Below are positions 9,556-18,234 of a DNA stretch of 64,000 nucleotides, in pieces. The notes beneath the pieces were generated by a model. The model did not search any database. It saw only the letters and a program-made list of their open reading frames with translations, and had not been told where the DNA came from. The stretch spans positions 186,001 through 250,000 of the forward strand of contig CAXHNV010000002.1 of assembly GCA_964017965.1 (NCBI GenBank). The letters are read 5' to 3'. Numbering within the stretch: the first letter of the stretch is position 1; every line of letters begins with the position of its first letter. Source of the stretch: UBA2883 sp964017965 (GTDB taxonomy: Bacteria > Cyanobacteriota > Vampirovibrionia > Gastranaerophilales > Gastranaerophilaceae). The translations under genes and the position numbers were made by a program.

Positions 9556-9584
9556 TTGATTATCCCGTACTATCGTATTAGAAT
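9556..9584 (+). promoter_or_regulatory. Promoter of the 268-aa secreted protein (leaderless type)
   Basis: TTGATT (9556-9561), 17 bp, TAGAAT (9579-9584). The ATG at 9591 is six bases after the -10, so transcription should begin at or next to the start codon; no Shine-Dalgarno is present. Confidence 0.5.
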
Positions 9585-9590
9585 ATGATT

Positions 9591-10397
9591 ATGAAAAGAT
9601 TGTTACTACTATTGTTTATATTATTGGCTCCGACAGGTTTTGCAAGCGCAATCGAAATAGATTCGCCAAAAGCTGTTGAAACAATAAATCACGTTGTTCC
9701 CGAACAACCGGTTCAAACAATAGAAACACAGATTGATGAACACGAAGATTACTATTCTGCTGAATTAGAGTTGAACGGTTCTGTTATTTATAATGAGGGA
9801 CTAAATTCAATCCCTGAAATAGAACTCGAGAATGTTGTAAAACCTAAAATCAAACTTAAAACTGCTAATATGATTATCCCTGTTGCAGAAAAAAATAAAC
9901 CAAATAATTTGATTCCTATGCCGTCAAGAAGCGCGCTTTCTGACGCTATAAGACTAAAAGGTGAAGATTATTGCCTGATTCCTGTATGGTCTTTGGTAAA
10001 AGAATCGATGGGGAATTTTACCTATGGTACTGAGTATTTTACCTGTGTAGATACAGCCCAACTTGAAACCACCATGAATATCTATACAAGATATGATTTT
10101 AAACATTTTGCGATAACAGGCGGGGTTGGTACTCACGAAAAACGTTCACAAGGGTATAACGATAACATTATTAAGATTGCTCCGGAGATAAAGATTACTA
10201 AATCAGTTGTGATTAGAGATACGGTTCAAACTTATGTTATGAACAATGTTAAAAAGAACAAAATTTCTATTATTTATACGCCTCAAATCAAAAATAATCC
10301 TGATGTCTTACGTTTTGAGCTCGGATTCTCTAACTCATTTTATGCAGGTGGAAGAGTTAATTCTGCTGTAGAGTTTTCAACAAAAATCAGGTTGTAA
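9591..10397 (+). CDS. Secreted or outer-membrane protein of unknown function
   Basis: 268 aa from the ATG at 9591 (an ATG at 9585 would add two residues). The signal peptide MKRLLLLLFILLAPTGFASA is clear, so the protein is exported. Residues about 20-110 are polar and Glu-rich with a low-complexity look. From about 125 on there are alternating strands, and the end RFELGF...VEFSTKIRL looks like closing strands of a small beta-barrel or other outer-membrane beta structure. I do not recognise a named family. It lies after tRNA-Cys and before an FtsB/DivIC-like gene, whose promoter overlaps its 3' end. Confidence 0.65.
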   Translation: MKRLLLLLFILLAPTGFASAIEIDSPKAVETINHVVPEQPVQTIETQIDEHEDYYSAELELNGSVIYNEGLNSIPEIELENVVKPKIKLKTANMIIPVAEKNKPNNLIPMPSRSALSDAIRLKGEDYCLIPVWSLVKESMGNFTYGTEYFTCVDTAQLETTMNIYTRYDFKHFAITGGVGTHEKRSQGYNDNIIKIAPEIKITKSVVIRDTVQTYVMNNVKKNKISIIYTPQIKNNPDVLRFELGFSNSFYAGGRVNSAVEFSTKIRL

Positions 10398-10420
10398 TAG
10401 AATAGAAATTCTTATATAAT
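10392..10420 (+). promoter_or_regulatory. Promoter of the FtsB/DivIC-like gene (leaderless type)
   Basis: TTGTAA (10392-10397), 17 bp, TATAAT (10415-10420), then seven bases to the ATG at 10428. It overlaps the stop of the preceding gene. No Shine-Dalgarno precedes the start. Confidence 0.55.
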
Positions 10421-10427
10421 TATTGGT

Positions 10428-10847
10428 ATGAGAAACCGTAGAACAAATACTAACGAATCGAATCTCGCTAAAAGAATAAGAAGTGATAAGGCAAAAGCCC
10501 GTCATAAAAGACGTTTTAGATATTCATTTTTGACGATTATTCTGCTTGTATGTCTTGTTCAGATGAGTATCAGTGCGTTGTTGAATATAACAAAAGTTGT
10601 TGCGTATCACAGTAAACTTTCTAAGTTGGAATCAAAACAAATTGCGGCAGAAGCAAGAAATGCCGAGTTGAAAAAAGATATTAAGAATTTTTCTACTACG
10701 GCTACAATGGAATCTATTGCACGTAATAATTTGAAAATGGCAGGTAAAGACGAGGTGCTTGTTATTGTTAATAAACAGGAAGATTCTGAAAAAGACCGGA
10801 AACACGGGAAAATTAGGTTGAAAAATAATGAAAAACATAATGATTGA
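10428..10847 (+). CDS. FtsB/DivIC (septum formation initiator)-like protein
   Basis: 139 aa. A basic cytoplasmic N-terminus (about 1-33) is followed by a single membrane segment (about 34-52, FLTIILLVCLVQMSISALL). A leucine-zipper-like coiled coil (about 60-90) comes next, and then the short conserved segment ending in ARNNLKMAGKDEVLVIV, typical of FtsB/FtsL/DivIC proteins. The family is a bitopic part of the divisome and links FtsQ-type proteins to septal peptidoglycan synthesis. FtsB versus FtsL cannot be decided from the sequence. It overlaps the following TPR gene, suggesting co-translation. Confidence 0.75.
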   Translation: MRNRRTNTNESNLAKRIRSDKAKARHKRRFRYSFLTIILLVCLVQMSISALLNITKVVAYHSKLSKLESKQIAAEARNAELKKDIKNFSTTATMESIARNNLKMAGKDEVLVIVNKQEDSEKDRKHGKIRLKNNEKHND

Positions 10848-12375
10848 GGCTTTTGAACTCAAGAGGCAAGGGTATTATAAGCAGGCTATTGAGGTTTATT
10901 ATAAATTATTATCTGAAACAGAAGATAATATTGAAATTTTGGCTGAGCTTGCAGATTTGTATTTCTTGATGAAAAATAATTCCAAATCGTTGCATTATAT
11001 TGAAAAAGTGTTGGAATTGGACCATGAACATGTACAAAGCTTGATTACGCTTAAGAACATTTATTTGGCTCAGTTTGATTTTGAATCTGCTATAGAAACC
11101 GCTGAAAAGATTTGTAAGATTGATAACAGTATGTCATCAAAGATTGCATTGTTTGAGCTTTTGTATAAATGCAAAAAATATGAACAGATTTGTAATTATG
11201 AAATCGATTCTGCTCAGTCAGAGTGTTTATTTTGGCAAGCCAAAGCACTATATAAGATAAAAAAATATGATGAAGCGTTAGAGCTTTTTGAAAACGTATG
11301 TAATAAAAATGAAGAGCCCGAGTTATTGTTGTTGGGCAAAATTTATTTTAAAAAAGGAATGTTAGATAAGGCAAAAGAGGTTTATAGAAAATTGAAAGAA
11401 CTGGATTTACAAGATGCTGAGAGTTTAAATTTTGTAGGTTTAAACTATATTGACGAATTAGAGCTTGATAAAGCGATTGAATGTTTTAAAAAAGCCATTG
11501 ATTTAAAAGAAGATGAAGGTAAGTATTTTTATAATTTAGGTCAGGCATATTTTTTAAAGGGCTGGATAGAAGAAGCCCAGAAGAGTTTTAATACTGCGAT
11601 TTGCTTGAATCCAATGGAAGAGAATTACCATTATTCACTTGCGTATTTACTGTATAGAGTAGGTGATTTTAACGGCGCATTGTTGCATTTGACTGATGAG
11701 AGTTTGAATTCGAAGATATTAAAACTGGTTATTCAGGCAGAACAAGGTAATCTTGCAACTCCAAAAGTTGAATTGGAGAAGATGCTTAAAGAAAATCCTG
11801 ATAATGAATCAATATTGTTCTCATTAGCGAAGATATATTTTAAACTTGATATGTTTAAGCAGTCTAAGACTATTATGGAAGATGTTTTGAACATCAATGA
11901 CAAGTCATTTGAATATCAAGAGTTTTATATAAAACTCTTGCTTAAGCTTGAAGAATTGGATTTAGCTAAGGGTAAGATTGATGAGATTGTTAATAAGTAT
12001 CCGAAATATTATTATGCTAAGGTACTTGAGGCTGAGTATTATATGTTAATCAAGGATTATGATGATTTATTTGAGACGGCTCAGGAACTTATTGAATTGG
12101 ATATGAATCATTATGAGGGTTATTATTATAATGCAGTTGCATTGTTTGAAAAAGAGGATGTTAACTTTGCTATAGAAAGTTTAAAGAAAGCAATTACTCT
12201 TGATGTTAACAATGCCGGTTTATATGTAAAGATGGCGGAGTTTTATCAGGCATTGGGCAAATATGAAGATGCGTTTGAATATATAAAAGAGGCTAGCGAT
12301 ATTGATAAATCTGCTAAGAACAAAGAGCTCTATATGCAGTTATCAGCTATTGTGAGAAAACGAAATCTTTCATAA
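10828..12375 (+). CDS. Tetratricopeptide repeat protein
   Basis: 515 aa, made almost wholly of TPR units (for example YYKQAIEVYYKLL, ALELFENVC, AIECFKKAIDLKEDEGKYFYN, AIESLKKAITLD), with no signal peptide and no membrane segment. TPR proteins are scaffolds for protein-protein contacts; the partner here is unknown. It overlaps the divisome-like gene by 20 bp; the second ATG at 10840 (MIEAFELK) overlaps the upstream stop and is an equally possible start. Its position suggests a role together with the envelope or division protein before it. Confidence 0.85.
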   Translation: MKNIMIEAFELKRQGYYKQAIEVYYKLLSETEDNIEILAELADLYFLMKNNSKSLHYIEKVLELDHEHVQSLITLKNIYLAQFDFESAIETAEKICKIDNSMSSKIALFELLYKCKKYEQICNYEIDSAQSECLFWQAKALYKIKKYDEALELFENVCNKNEEPELLLLGKIYFKKGMLDKAKEVYRKLKELDLQDAESLNFVGLNYIDELELDKAIECFKKAIDLKEDEGKYFYNLGQAYFLKGWIEEAQKSFNTAICLNPMEENYHYSLAYLLYRVGDFNGALLHLTDESLNSKILKLVIQAEQGNLATPKVELEKMLKENPDNESILFSLAKIYFKLDMFKQSKTIMEDVLNINDKSFEYQEFYIKLLLKLEELDLAKGKIDEIVNKYPKYYYAKVLEAEYYMLIKDYDDLFETAQELIELDMNHYEGYYYNAVALFEKEDVNFAIESLKKAITLDVNNAGLYVKMAEFYQALGKYEDAFEYIKEASDIDKSAKNKELYMQLSAIVRKRNLS

Positions 12376-12500
12376 ATTTGTTTAAATAAGTGCTTGCATT
12401 TTTTAAGTAGTTATATTAAGATATGTATATAATTATTAAATTTTATGAAAAAAAGTGAATATTTTGTAATATATTTACAGCAAATTAAAAGGATGGAAAT

Positions 12501-13253
12501 ATGACTGAAAACGAAGAACTTCAAGAAGAAACTGGTCGTCAAAAGATCTTGGTAGCGGATGATGAAGCTAGTATTAGACGTATTTTAGAAACCAGATTAA
12601 AAATGGTAGGTTACGATGTTGTAGTAACTGAAGACGGCGAAGAAGCTGTTGAAGTGTTCAACAAAGAAAATCCTGATTTGGTAGTGTTGGATGTTATGAT
12701 GCCGAAGATGGACGGATACGGTGTAACAAGAGAAATTAGAAGAATATCTGATGTTCCTATTATTATCCTTACAGCGTTGGGTGATGTTTCTGAAAGAATT
12801 ACAGGTTTAGAGTTGGGTGCTGATGACTATGTTATTAAGCCATTCAGTCCTAAGGAATTGGAAGCAAGAGTTAAGGCTGTATTAAGAAGAACTTCTGATA
12901 AGAGTGTTGTTGTACCTTCTGGTAATAAGGTTTCTGCTAAGAATGTTATTACTACAGGTAATATTAAGATTGATACAGCAAGAAGACAAGTTTACAGAAA
13001 GAATGAACGTATCAGATTAACAGGTATGGAATTCAGCTTATTAGAATTATTGGTTAATAATTCAGGACAAGCATATTCAAGAAACGAGATATTACAACAT
13101 GTATGGTCATATCCTGCAGATCATAGAATCGACACACGTGTTGTTGACGTACACATTTCAAGATTACGTTCTAAATTAGAGACTGATCCTACAAATCCTG
13201 AGTTGATATTGACGGCGAGGGGTATAGGATATATGTTCCAGAGAATCAGTTAA
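12501..13253 (+). CDS. rpaB: RpaB-like OmpR-family response regulator
   Basis: 250 aa. Receiver domain at about 15-130, with the acidic pair DDE, phospho-acceptor Asp in VVLDVMMPKMDG, and the conserved Lys in VIKPFSPKELEARV. The winged-helix DNA-binding domain lies at about 150-250 (RIRLTGMEFSLLELL, RVVDVHISRLRSKLE, RGIGYMF). The receiver and linker are very close to cyanobacterial RpaB (Ycf27), the essential regulator that binds HLR1 boxes. This is the best taxonomic marker in the window. No histidine kinase is adjacent, as is usual for RpaB. A good Shine-Dalgarno (AAAAGGATGG) precedes the ATG, and a terminator follows. Confidence 0.85.
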   Translation: MTENEELQEETGRQKILVADDEASIRRILETRLKMVGYDVVVTEDGEEAVEVFNKENPDLVVLDVMMPKMDGYGVTREIRRISDVPIIILTALGDVSERITGLELGADDYVIKPFSPKELEARVKAVLRRTSDKSVVVPSGNKVSAKNVITTGNIKIDTARRQVYRKNERIRLTGMEFSLLELLVNNSGQAYSRNEILQHVWSYPADHRIDTRVVDVHISRLRSKLETDPTNPELILTARGIGYMFQRIS

Positions 13254-13264
13254 GATAAAGTTAA

Positions 13265-13299
13265 AAAGAGGTCGGTTGAGAAATCGACCTCTTTTTTTT
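13265..13299 (+). terminator. Intrinsic terminator after the RpaB-like gene
   Basis: Stem AAAGAGGTCG/CGACCTCTTT with a ten-base loop, followed by a T run. Confidence 0.9.
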
Positions 13300-13313
13300 G
13301 TTTGAAAAAATAC

Positions 13314-13341
13314 TTGTATAAAAATTTTGATTTGTTATAAT
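13314..13341 (+). promoter_or_regulatory. Promoter of tRNA-His
   Basis: TTGTAT (13314-13319), 16 bp, perfect TATAAT (13336-13341), ending nine bases before the tRNA. Confidence 0.65.
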
Positions 13342-13350
13342 GGACTCAAT

Positions 13351-13427
13351 GGCGGGTGTCGTCAAGTGGTTAAGACCTCGGATTGTGGTTCCGATATTCG
13401 TGGGTTCGAATCCCATCTCCCGCCCCA
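13351..13427 (+). tRNA. tRNA-His (GTG)
   Basis: Anticodon loop ATTGTGGTT gives GTG. The 5' end has the extra G(-1) opposite C73 that is characteristic of tRNA-His. The T arm is GGGTTCGAATCCC and the CCA end is encoded (13425-13427). Confidence 0.95.
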
Positions 13428-13431
13428 TTTT

Positions 13432-13460
13432 AAAGAAGCTCCCCAAAGGAGCTTCTTTTT
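13432..13460. terminator. Bidirectional terminator between tRNA-His and tolC
   Basis: Perfect 11-bp stem AAAGAAGCTCC/GGAGCTTCTTT with a five-base loop and a T run. It serves the tRNA on the plus strand and tolC on the minus strand. Confidence 0.9.
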
Positions 13461-13462
13461 TG

Positions 13463-14809
13463 TTATATATCTTCGTTGATTTTGTGTAAGTCTACTCCGC
13501 CAACAGCTTTATATAGCCCGATAGCAGTTATAATTGTGTTTATTTTACTCGATACTTCATCTTTTTTAGTGATTAAATACATCTCTTTTGAATATAGTTC
13601 GCTTAATTCCGATGAAGCTCCGATACTATGTTTATATCTCGCTAATTCGTAAATCTTATTCTCAGCAGTCATTCGTTGCTGTACTTCGTTGTAATTATCC
13701 ATTGAGGTTTTGTATTCTGCAAGTCCTGAGTTAACTTCCTTAACCCCAACCAGCATTGTCTTTTTATAATCGTTTAACGCTTGTTCATACTGGTATTTTT
13801 TAATCTTTAAAAATGCTCGTTTTCTGCCTCCTGAAAACAAATCCATGCTTGGTAAAATCCCTGCATTAAAGAACTGTGAATGCTGGTTAAATAATGAGTG
13901 TACGTGATATGCATTCAATCCGATTTGACCGAATATTACAAAGCTTGGCAAAAACTCTCGTCTTGCGACCTTTATATCAAAGCCGATTCTTTTTAAGTTA
14001 TACTCATCCTGTTTGAAATCCGGACGATTAGTAATAACATCTGAGCTGTATTCCATAGGGATATTTTTAAGTATGTTGACGGATTCATATTTACTTCGTA
14101 ATATGTCGTCATTTGTATCTGTCAGATACACTTTTAGTGTATTGATAAGTACCTCTCTGGTTTTTATATGGATGTTTAGTTCTTCCTTCAACGCTGTTAA
14201 AAACTTTTCCTGCTCTAAAACTTCGTTTATGTTGCATAAGCCTGTTTTATACTTATCTTGAACCTTAGCTAGTATATCTTCCTGTGTTTTAATCAGTTCT
14301 TTTTGTAATTCAATAAGTTTATCAGCTTTAATCAGGTTATAATAATCAACTGCAAAATCAGATGTTAGAGCAATATAAGTTGCACGTTCTGCCTGCTTAA
14401 TAATCTCTAATTGTGCTTTTTTACTCTTAGTCTTAAACCTGTTTTTACCCCAAATGTCAATCTCATAACCTGCTGTAATAGGTATATTATAGTTATATTG
14501 AGAGTATTTCGGTATTTGTAGGGCACCCATTTGTTGTCTCGGTGCTTGTAAATTTCTATAAAGTTCTCCTGATAGTGCCATTGTTGGTAGTTCATTTGCA
14601 AACTGCATTTTTACAACCTGCTCATTTTCTTTAACCTTTAAAGCTGCATTTTTTAAATCATAATTCTTTTCTGCAACTTTCAAAAGATTATTTACAAGGC
14701 ATTCATCATTAAAAGAATTCCACCAATTTAGGTTCAAATACACTGTTGTTTGTGCAAAAACAGGTAATCCTAAAACCATAATAGCTAAACTTATAAAAAA
14801 TTTTTTCAT
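13463..14809 (-). CDS. TolC/OprM-family outer-membrane efflux protein
   Basis: 448 aa from the ATG at 14809, chosen because AAGGAAG precedes it and the signal peptide MKKFFISLAIMVLGLPVFAQ begins there; longer upstream starts would put 15 unlikely residues in front. Two outer-membrane-efflux repeats (about 35-230 and 245-440) have long helices typical of the trimeric channel tunnel (for example IKADKLIELQKELIKTQEDI). It forms the exit duct for a tripartite pump. It is divergent from marR-emrA-emrB, whose membrane fusion and MFS proteins it most likely serves. The C-terminus is close to a bidirectional terminator. No lipobox Cys is seen at the cleavage site. Confidence 0.9.
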   Translation of the reverse strand: MKKFFISLAIMVLGLPVFAQTTVYLNLNWWNSFNDECLVNNLLKVAEKNYDLKNAALKVKENEQVVKMQFANELPTMALSGELYRNLQAPRQQMGALQIPKYSQYNYNIPITAGYEIDIWGKNRFKTKSKKAQLEIIKQAERATYIALTSDFAVDYYNLIKADKLIELQKELIKTQEDILAKVQDKYKTGLCNINEVLEQEKFLTALKEELNIHIKTREVLINTLKVYLTDTNDDILRSKYESVNILKNIPMEYSSDVITNRPDFKQDEYNLKRIGFDIKVARREFLPSFVIFGQIGLNAYHVHSLFNQHSQFFNAGILPSMDLFSGGRKRAFLKIKKYQYEQALNDYKKTMLVGVKEVNSGLAEYKTSMDNYNEVQQRMTAENKIYELARYKHSIGASSELSELYSKEMYLITKKDEVSSKINTIITAIGLYKAVGGVDLHKINEDI

Positions 14810-14830
14810 TAATACTTCCTTAAAAAATAT

Positions 14831-14856
14831 CCTTGTGCTATAATTACAACACAAGG
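14831..14856. promoter_or_regulatory. Palindromic operator between tolC and marR
   Basis: CCTTGTG (14831-14837) and CACAAGG (14850-14856) form a perfect 7-bp inverted repeat with a 12-bp spacer containing TATAAT (14839-14844), which fits as the marR -10. A MarR dimer bound here would block both divergent transcripts. The repressor assignment is inferred from position. Confidence 0.65.
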
Positions 14857-14872
14857 GTGAGAAAAAAGCAAG

Positions 14873-15328
14873 ATGAAACAGATTAGTTTAGGTAAGAGAA
14901 TAACTGCAAAGATTCATAATACAGGGATAGTTGCAAGAGCGTTATCGACGCAAACTTTTGCAGAAAAAGGGTTTGAGGTTACTCCCGAACAATATCTTGT
15001 ACTAACCTTGCTGATTGAAAACGGTGAATTATATCAACGTCAGATTGCTGAAATAACAATGAAAGACCGTGCAAATGTTTCTCGGATTATTAAAATCTTA
15101 GAAGAAAAAGGTTTAATAGAGAAGGTTGAAGCTGCAAACGGTCGTAAGATTTTCAAAATACTTGTTACTGATAAAGGGCGTGAACTAAGAGAAAAGATTC
15201 ATCCGACAACGTTAGAGATTAGAAGGATTCTTACGAATAATATTTCAGAAGAGGAGCTTATCACAACTATGAACACCCTTAAAAAAATATATGATAATGT
15301 TATAGATAGGGTGAAATTACAGATATAA
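14873..15328 (+). CDS. MarR-family transcriptional regulator
   Basis: 151 aa, typical MarR length. The winged helix-turn-helix lies at about 40-110, with the recognition region QRQIAEITMKDRANVSRIIK and wing AANGRKIFKILVTDKGREL. Flanking helices form the dimer interface. It is the first gene of marR-emrA-emrB and divergent from tolC, with a palindrome over its own -10, so it is probably an autoregulated, ligand-released repressor of the efflux genes. The ligand is unknown. Confidence 0.9.
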   Translation: MKQISLGKRITAKIHNTGIVARALSTQTFAEKGFEVTPEQYLVLTLLIENGELYQRQIAEITMKDRANVSRIIKILEEKGLIEKVEAANGRKIFKILVTDKGRELREKIHPTTLEIRRILTNNISEEELITTMNTLKKIYDNVIDRVKLQI

Positions 15329-15348
15329 ATTTAATAGGGGATTTATAA

Positions 15349-16299
15349 ATGGCAGAAGACACTAGAAATATATTTGAGAAAAAGAGAGTTATTGTACCGA
15401 CAATTATAGCTTGTGTACTTTTAGTATTGGGGATAATTCTTTCAATAAATTCAATGTTTTATAAATCAACGGACGACGCCTTTGTAGAAGGTTCTATGAT
15501 TACGGTTGCTCCAAGGGTTTCAGGCCCGGTTATAAAATTACATGTAAAAGATAACAAGTTGGTTAAAAAAGGCGAATTGATGATTGAAATTGATCCGACT
15601 GACTATGAAGTTAAGCTTAAACAAACTGAATCTAAATTATTAGAAGCAAAGGCAGCATTAGAAAGTGCTAACAGTGAGATTGTGAAAGCTGCTTCCGAAC
15701 TCAATTTCGCACAAAATGATTACAGTAGATATTCTGCTATGTATAAAAAAGGTATTTCTTCAACTCAAGACTATGATGCCAGTAAAACAAAGCTTACAAC
15801 TGCGATGTCTAATGACAAGTTTGCAAAGTCTAAAAAGGATGAAATCGTTGCTTTGATTAAGCGATTAGAAGCTGAGGTTGAACAGGATAAATTAAACCTA
15901 TCATATACAAAGATTTATGCTCCGGCTGATGGCAGAGTTACTAACAGAACAGTTGAAATGGGTAACTATGTTCAAGTTGCACAACCTATGTTTGCTCTTG
16001 TTACTTCTGATATTTGGATTGTTGCTAATTTCAAAGAAACACAGGTTGGAAATATGAAACCGGGTCAGCCTGTGAAGATTAAAGTAGATGCTTACGGACA
16101 CAAGAAATTTAATGGTGTTGTCGATAGTTTGCAAATGGCATCAGGGGCAAAGGCTAGTTTATTCCCGCCGGAAAATGCTGTTGGCAGTTACGTTAAGATT
16201 GTTCAAAGGATTCCTGTGAAGATTTATTTTACGGATGATATTACAAAGTACAATGTTATTCCCGGTATGTCTGTTGTGCCTACAGTTAAGGTAAAATAA
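15349..16299 (+). CDS. emrA: HlyD/EmrA-type membrane fusion protein
   Basis: 316 aa. N-terminal cytoplasmic stretch and one membrane anchor (about 14-36). Then come the split biotinyl-lipoyl-like domain (STDDAFVEGSMITVAPRVSG near 40-60 and YAPADGRVTNRTVEMGNYV near 180-200), a helical hairpin (about 90-165) and a C-terminal beta-barrel (about 210-316). It links the inner-membrane MFS pump to the TolC channel. It lies 20 bp after marR and 2 bp before emrB, so a single operon is likely. Confidence 0.92.
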   Translation: MAEDTRNIFEKKRVIVPTIIACVLLVLGIILSINSMFYKSTDDAFVEGSMITVAPRVSGPVIKLHVKDNKLVKKGELMIEIDPTDYEVKLKQTESKLLEAKAALESANSEIVKAASELNFAQNDYSRYSAMYKKGISSTQDYDASKTKLTTAMSNDKFAKSKKDEIVALIKRLEAEVEQDKLNLSYTKIYAPADGRVTNRTVEMGNYVQVAQPMFALVTSDIWIVANFKETQVGNMKPGQPVKIKVDAYGHKKFNGVVDSLQMASGAKASLFPPENAVGSYVKIVQRIPVKIYFTDDITKYNVIPGMSVVPTVKVK

Positions 16300-16301
16300 T
16301 A

Positions 16302-17834
16302 ATGGGTGAAGTTGTTCAACAAAAAAGACCTCCAATATGGTTGGTTGCAATAGCTATTTTGATGCCGACATCGTTTTCAGCTCTAGCTACAACGGCTACT
16401 AACGTTGCGATTCCCCATATTTCAGGATACTTTGCTGCTACAACTGATGAAGCGAAATGGATTGTAACTTCTTATATGGTTGCAAACGCTTGTTTGATGA
16501 TGTTATCGGGCTGGTTAGAGCATTTGTTAGGTAGAAAACGCTTTATAAATATCTGTATTACGATTTTTACTCTGGGAGCTTTGATTTGTACAATCGCACC
16601 TTCTCTTAATGCAATGGTTCTGGGAAGATTTATTCAAGGTGTTGGAGGCGGACCTATGACACCGCTTTCACAAACCGTACTTTTATCTATATTCCCGCCG
16701 GAGAAAAAAGGGTTGGCGATGTCATTATTTGGTCTGGCGGTTATGGTCTGTGCTATCTTAGGTCCTTCTTTTGGCGGGTTCCTTGTTGATAATTTTAACT
16801 GGCATTATATCTATTCTGTTAATATTCCTGTAGGTATTTTATCAATTTTTCTTATAAATAAAACTATTCAAGATACACAGCCGGAAAAAATGAATAAGAT
16901 TGATTATGTTGGTATGGGCGCTCTTATTGTCTGGTTAATGTCTATGCAAATTGTGCTTGATAAAGGTCAGCAGTATAATTGGTTTGATTGTGCTTGGATT
17001 AGTTGGCTTGCAGGTTTTTCGTTTGTTACGTTTATGTTCCTGATTGTTTGGGAGCTTGAAAACAAGAATTCTATTATGAAACTCCGGTTATTTAAAGATA
17101 GAAACTTTTTAGTAGGCACTATTATTTCAACTGCAGTTAGTATGGTAGTTTTCACAACAATGTATTTAGCTCCGCAATTCTTGCAAAATGTCTTAGGGTA
17201 CACGGCTTTATTAAGCGGGTTTACGCTCGCTCCGCGGGTTATATCTTGTGTTTTGATGTTGTTTGCGATTCCGTATTTAATGCGGATTTATGACAGCAGG
17301 CTTCTTATTTCGATAGGATTCTTTTTCTTAGGTATATCGACGTTTCTTTATACAAATGTCAATTTGTCAGTATCATTCTGGTATGTGACAATTCCTAATA
17401 TACTTTTGGGTATTGGGGTTATATTAACGTTTATTCCGATATCGGCACTTGCTCTTGGTACCTTACCGAAAGACCAGTTGTCAAACGGCGCCAGTCTGCA
17501 TAATTTCTTTAAAACTGTCGGTGTGGCGGTAGTTGTATCTATGTCTTCTACAATTGTTGCAAGGTCTTCTCAAATCCACCAAAATTATCTTGTTGACAAC
17601 CTCTCAAATTACAATTTGGTCTTTCAACATAAAATGTCTTCTTTAATCCATACTTTTGCAGGCAGTGCCTCAACTACATTTGCTCAAAATAAAGCGAATG
17701 CATTTGTTTATAAGCAAATGATTGCGCAATCAACTTTAATGGCTTATGTTGATGCATTTGCTATTGTTGCTTTACTCGCTTTTGTTCTTATTCCATTGCC
17801 GTTTTTTATGAAAAATACTATTCAAGAGAAATAA
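16302..17834 (+). CDS. emrB: DHA2-family (EmrB/QacA) MFS drug exporter
   Basis: 510 aa with about 14 membrane segments, the size and topology of DHA2 proton-drug antiporters. Motif A-like GWLEHLLGRKRF follows TM2; motif C-like GLAVMVCAILGPSFGGFL is in TM5, a mark of antiporters. The start overlaps the emrA operon closely (2 bp gap). With EmrA and the divergent TolC it should make a tripartite pump that expels hydrophobic compounds such as bile acids or uncouplers; the substrate is not readable from the sequence. Confidence 0.93.
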   Translation: MGEVVQQKRPPIWLVAIAILMPTSFSALATTATNVAIPHISGYFAATTDEAKWIVTSYMVANACLMMLSGWLEHLLGRKRFINICITIFTLGALICTIAPSLNAMVLGRFIQGVGGGPMTPLSQTVLLSIFPPEKKGLAMSLFGLAVMVCAILGPSFGGFLVDNFNWHYIYSVNIPVGILSIFLINKTIQDTQPEKMNKIDYVGMGALIVWLMSMQIVLDKGQQYNWFDCAWISWLAGFSFVTFMFLIVWELENKNSIMKLRLFKDRNFLVGTIISTAVSMVVFTTMYLAPQFLQNVLGYTALLSGFTLAPRVISCVLMLFAIPYLMRIYDSRLLISIGFFFLGISTFLYTNVNLSVSFWYVTIPNILLGIGVILTFIPISALALGTLPKDQLSNGASLHNFFKTVGVAVVVSMSSTIVARSSQIHQNYLVDNLSNYNLVFQHKMSSLIHTFAGSASTTFAQNKANAFVYKQMIAQSTLMAYVDAFAIVALLAFVLIPLPFFMKNTIQEK

Positions 17835-17913
17835 TTATAGAAGCATGGCTAATAGACAACCGGATAGATTAGTGCTTAGATAATCATGCGAGGTATTTAA
17901 GGAGTAATGGGTA

Positions 17914-18234
17914 ATGGCGAATACTGAGAAAGAGATGTTCGTTGTAATTGTCGAGGATTCAAATGTTCAAAAAATTATGAAAGTTGTTCCGACTGACGAA
18001 TGTGTTGATTTCTTAAACCAAAATTTGACTGAAAACTCAGAGATAGTTTTAACTCAAAGGGAACGTGATGTACTAAGGTTAATAATAGAAGGCAAGAGTA
18101 ATGCAGAGATTGCCAACGATTTGATTATAAGTGTCCATACTGCAAAAGCTCACGTATGTTCTATTTTACAAAAATTGTGTATAACGGATAGGGTTCAAGC
18201 CGCTGTTAAAGCTGTTAGAGAAAGACTTGTTTAG
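17914..18234 (+). CDS. Small LuxR-type (GerE HTH) regulator without receiver
   Basis: 106 aa. Residues about 42-104 are a GerE/LuxR helix-turn-helix (LTQRERDVLRLIIEGKSNAEIA...HTAKAHVCSILQKL). The N-terminal 40 residues are too short for a receiver domain and match nothing I know. AAGGAG precedes the ATG at a good distance. A second stand-alone GerE protein is at 39963; the two share the same helix-turn-helix layout and a VKAV segment near the end. Its 3' end overlaps the convergent radical SAM gene by 4 bp. Target genes are unknown. Confidence 0.85.
   Translation: MANTEKEMFVVIVEDSNVQKIMKVVPTDECVDFLNQNLTENSEIVLTQRERDVLRLIIEGKSNAEIANDLIISVHTAKAHVCSILQKLCITDRVQAAVKAVRERLV

Noticed and set aside
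13261..13446. 61-codon minus-strand frame over tRNA-His
   Set aside because: It covers the rpaB terminator and the tRNA; no ribosome binding site.
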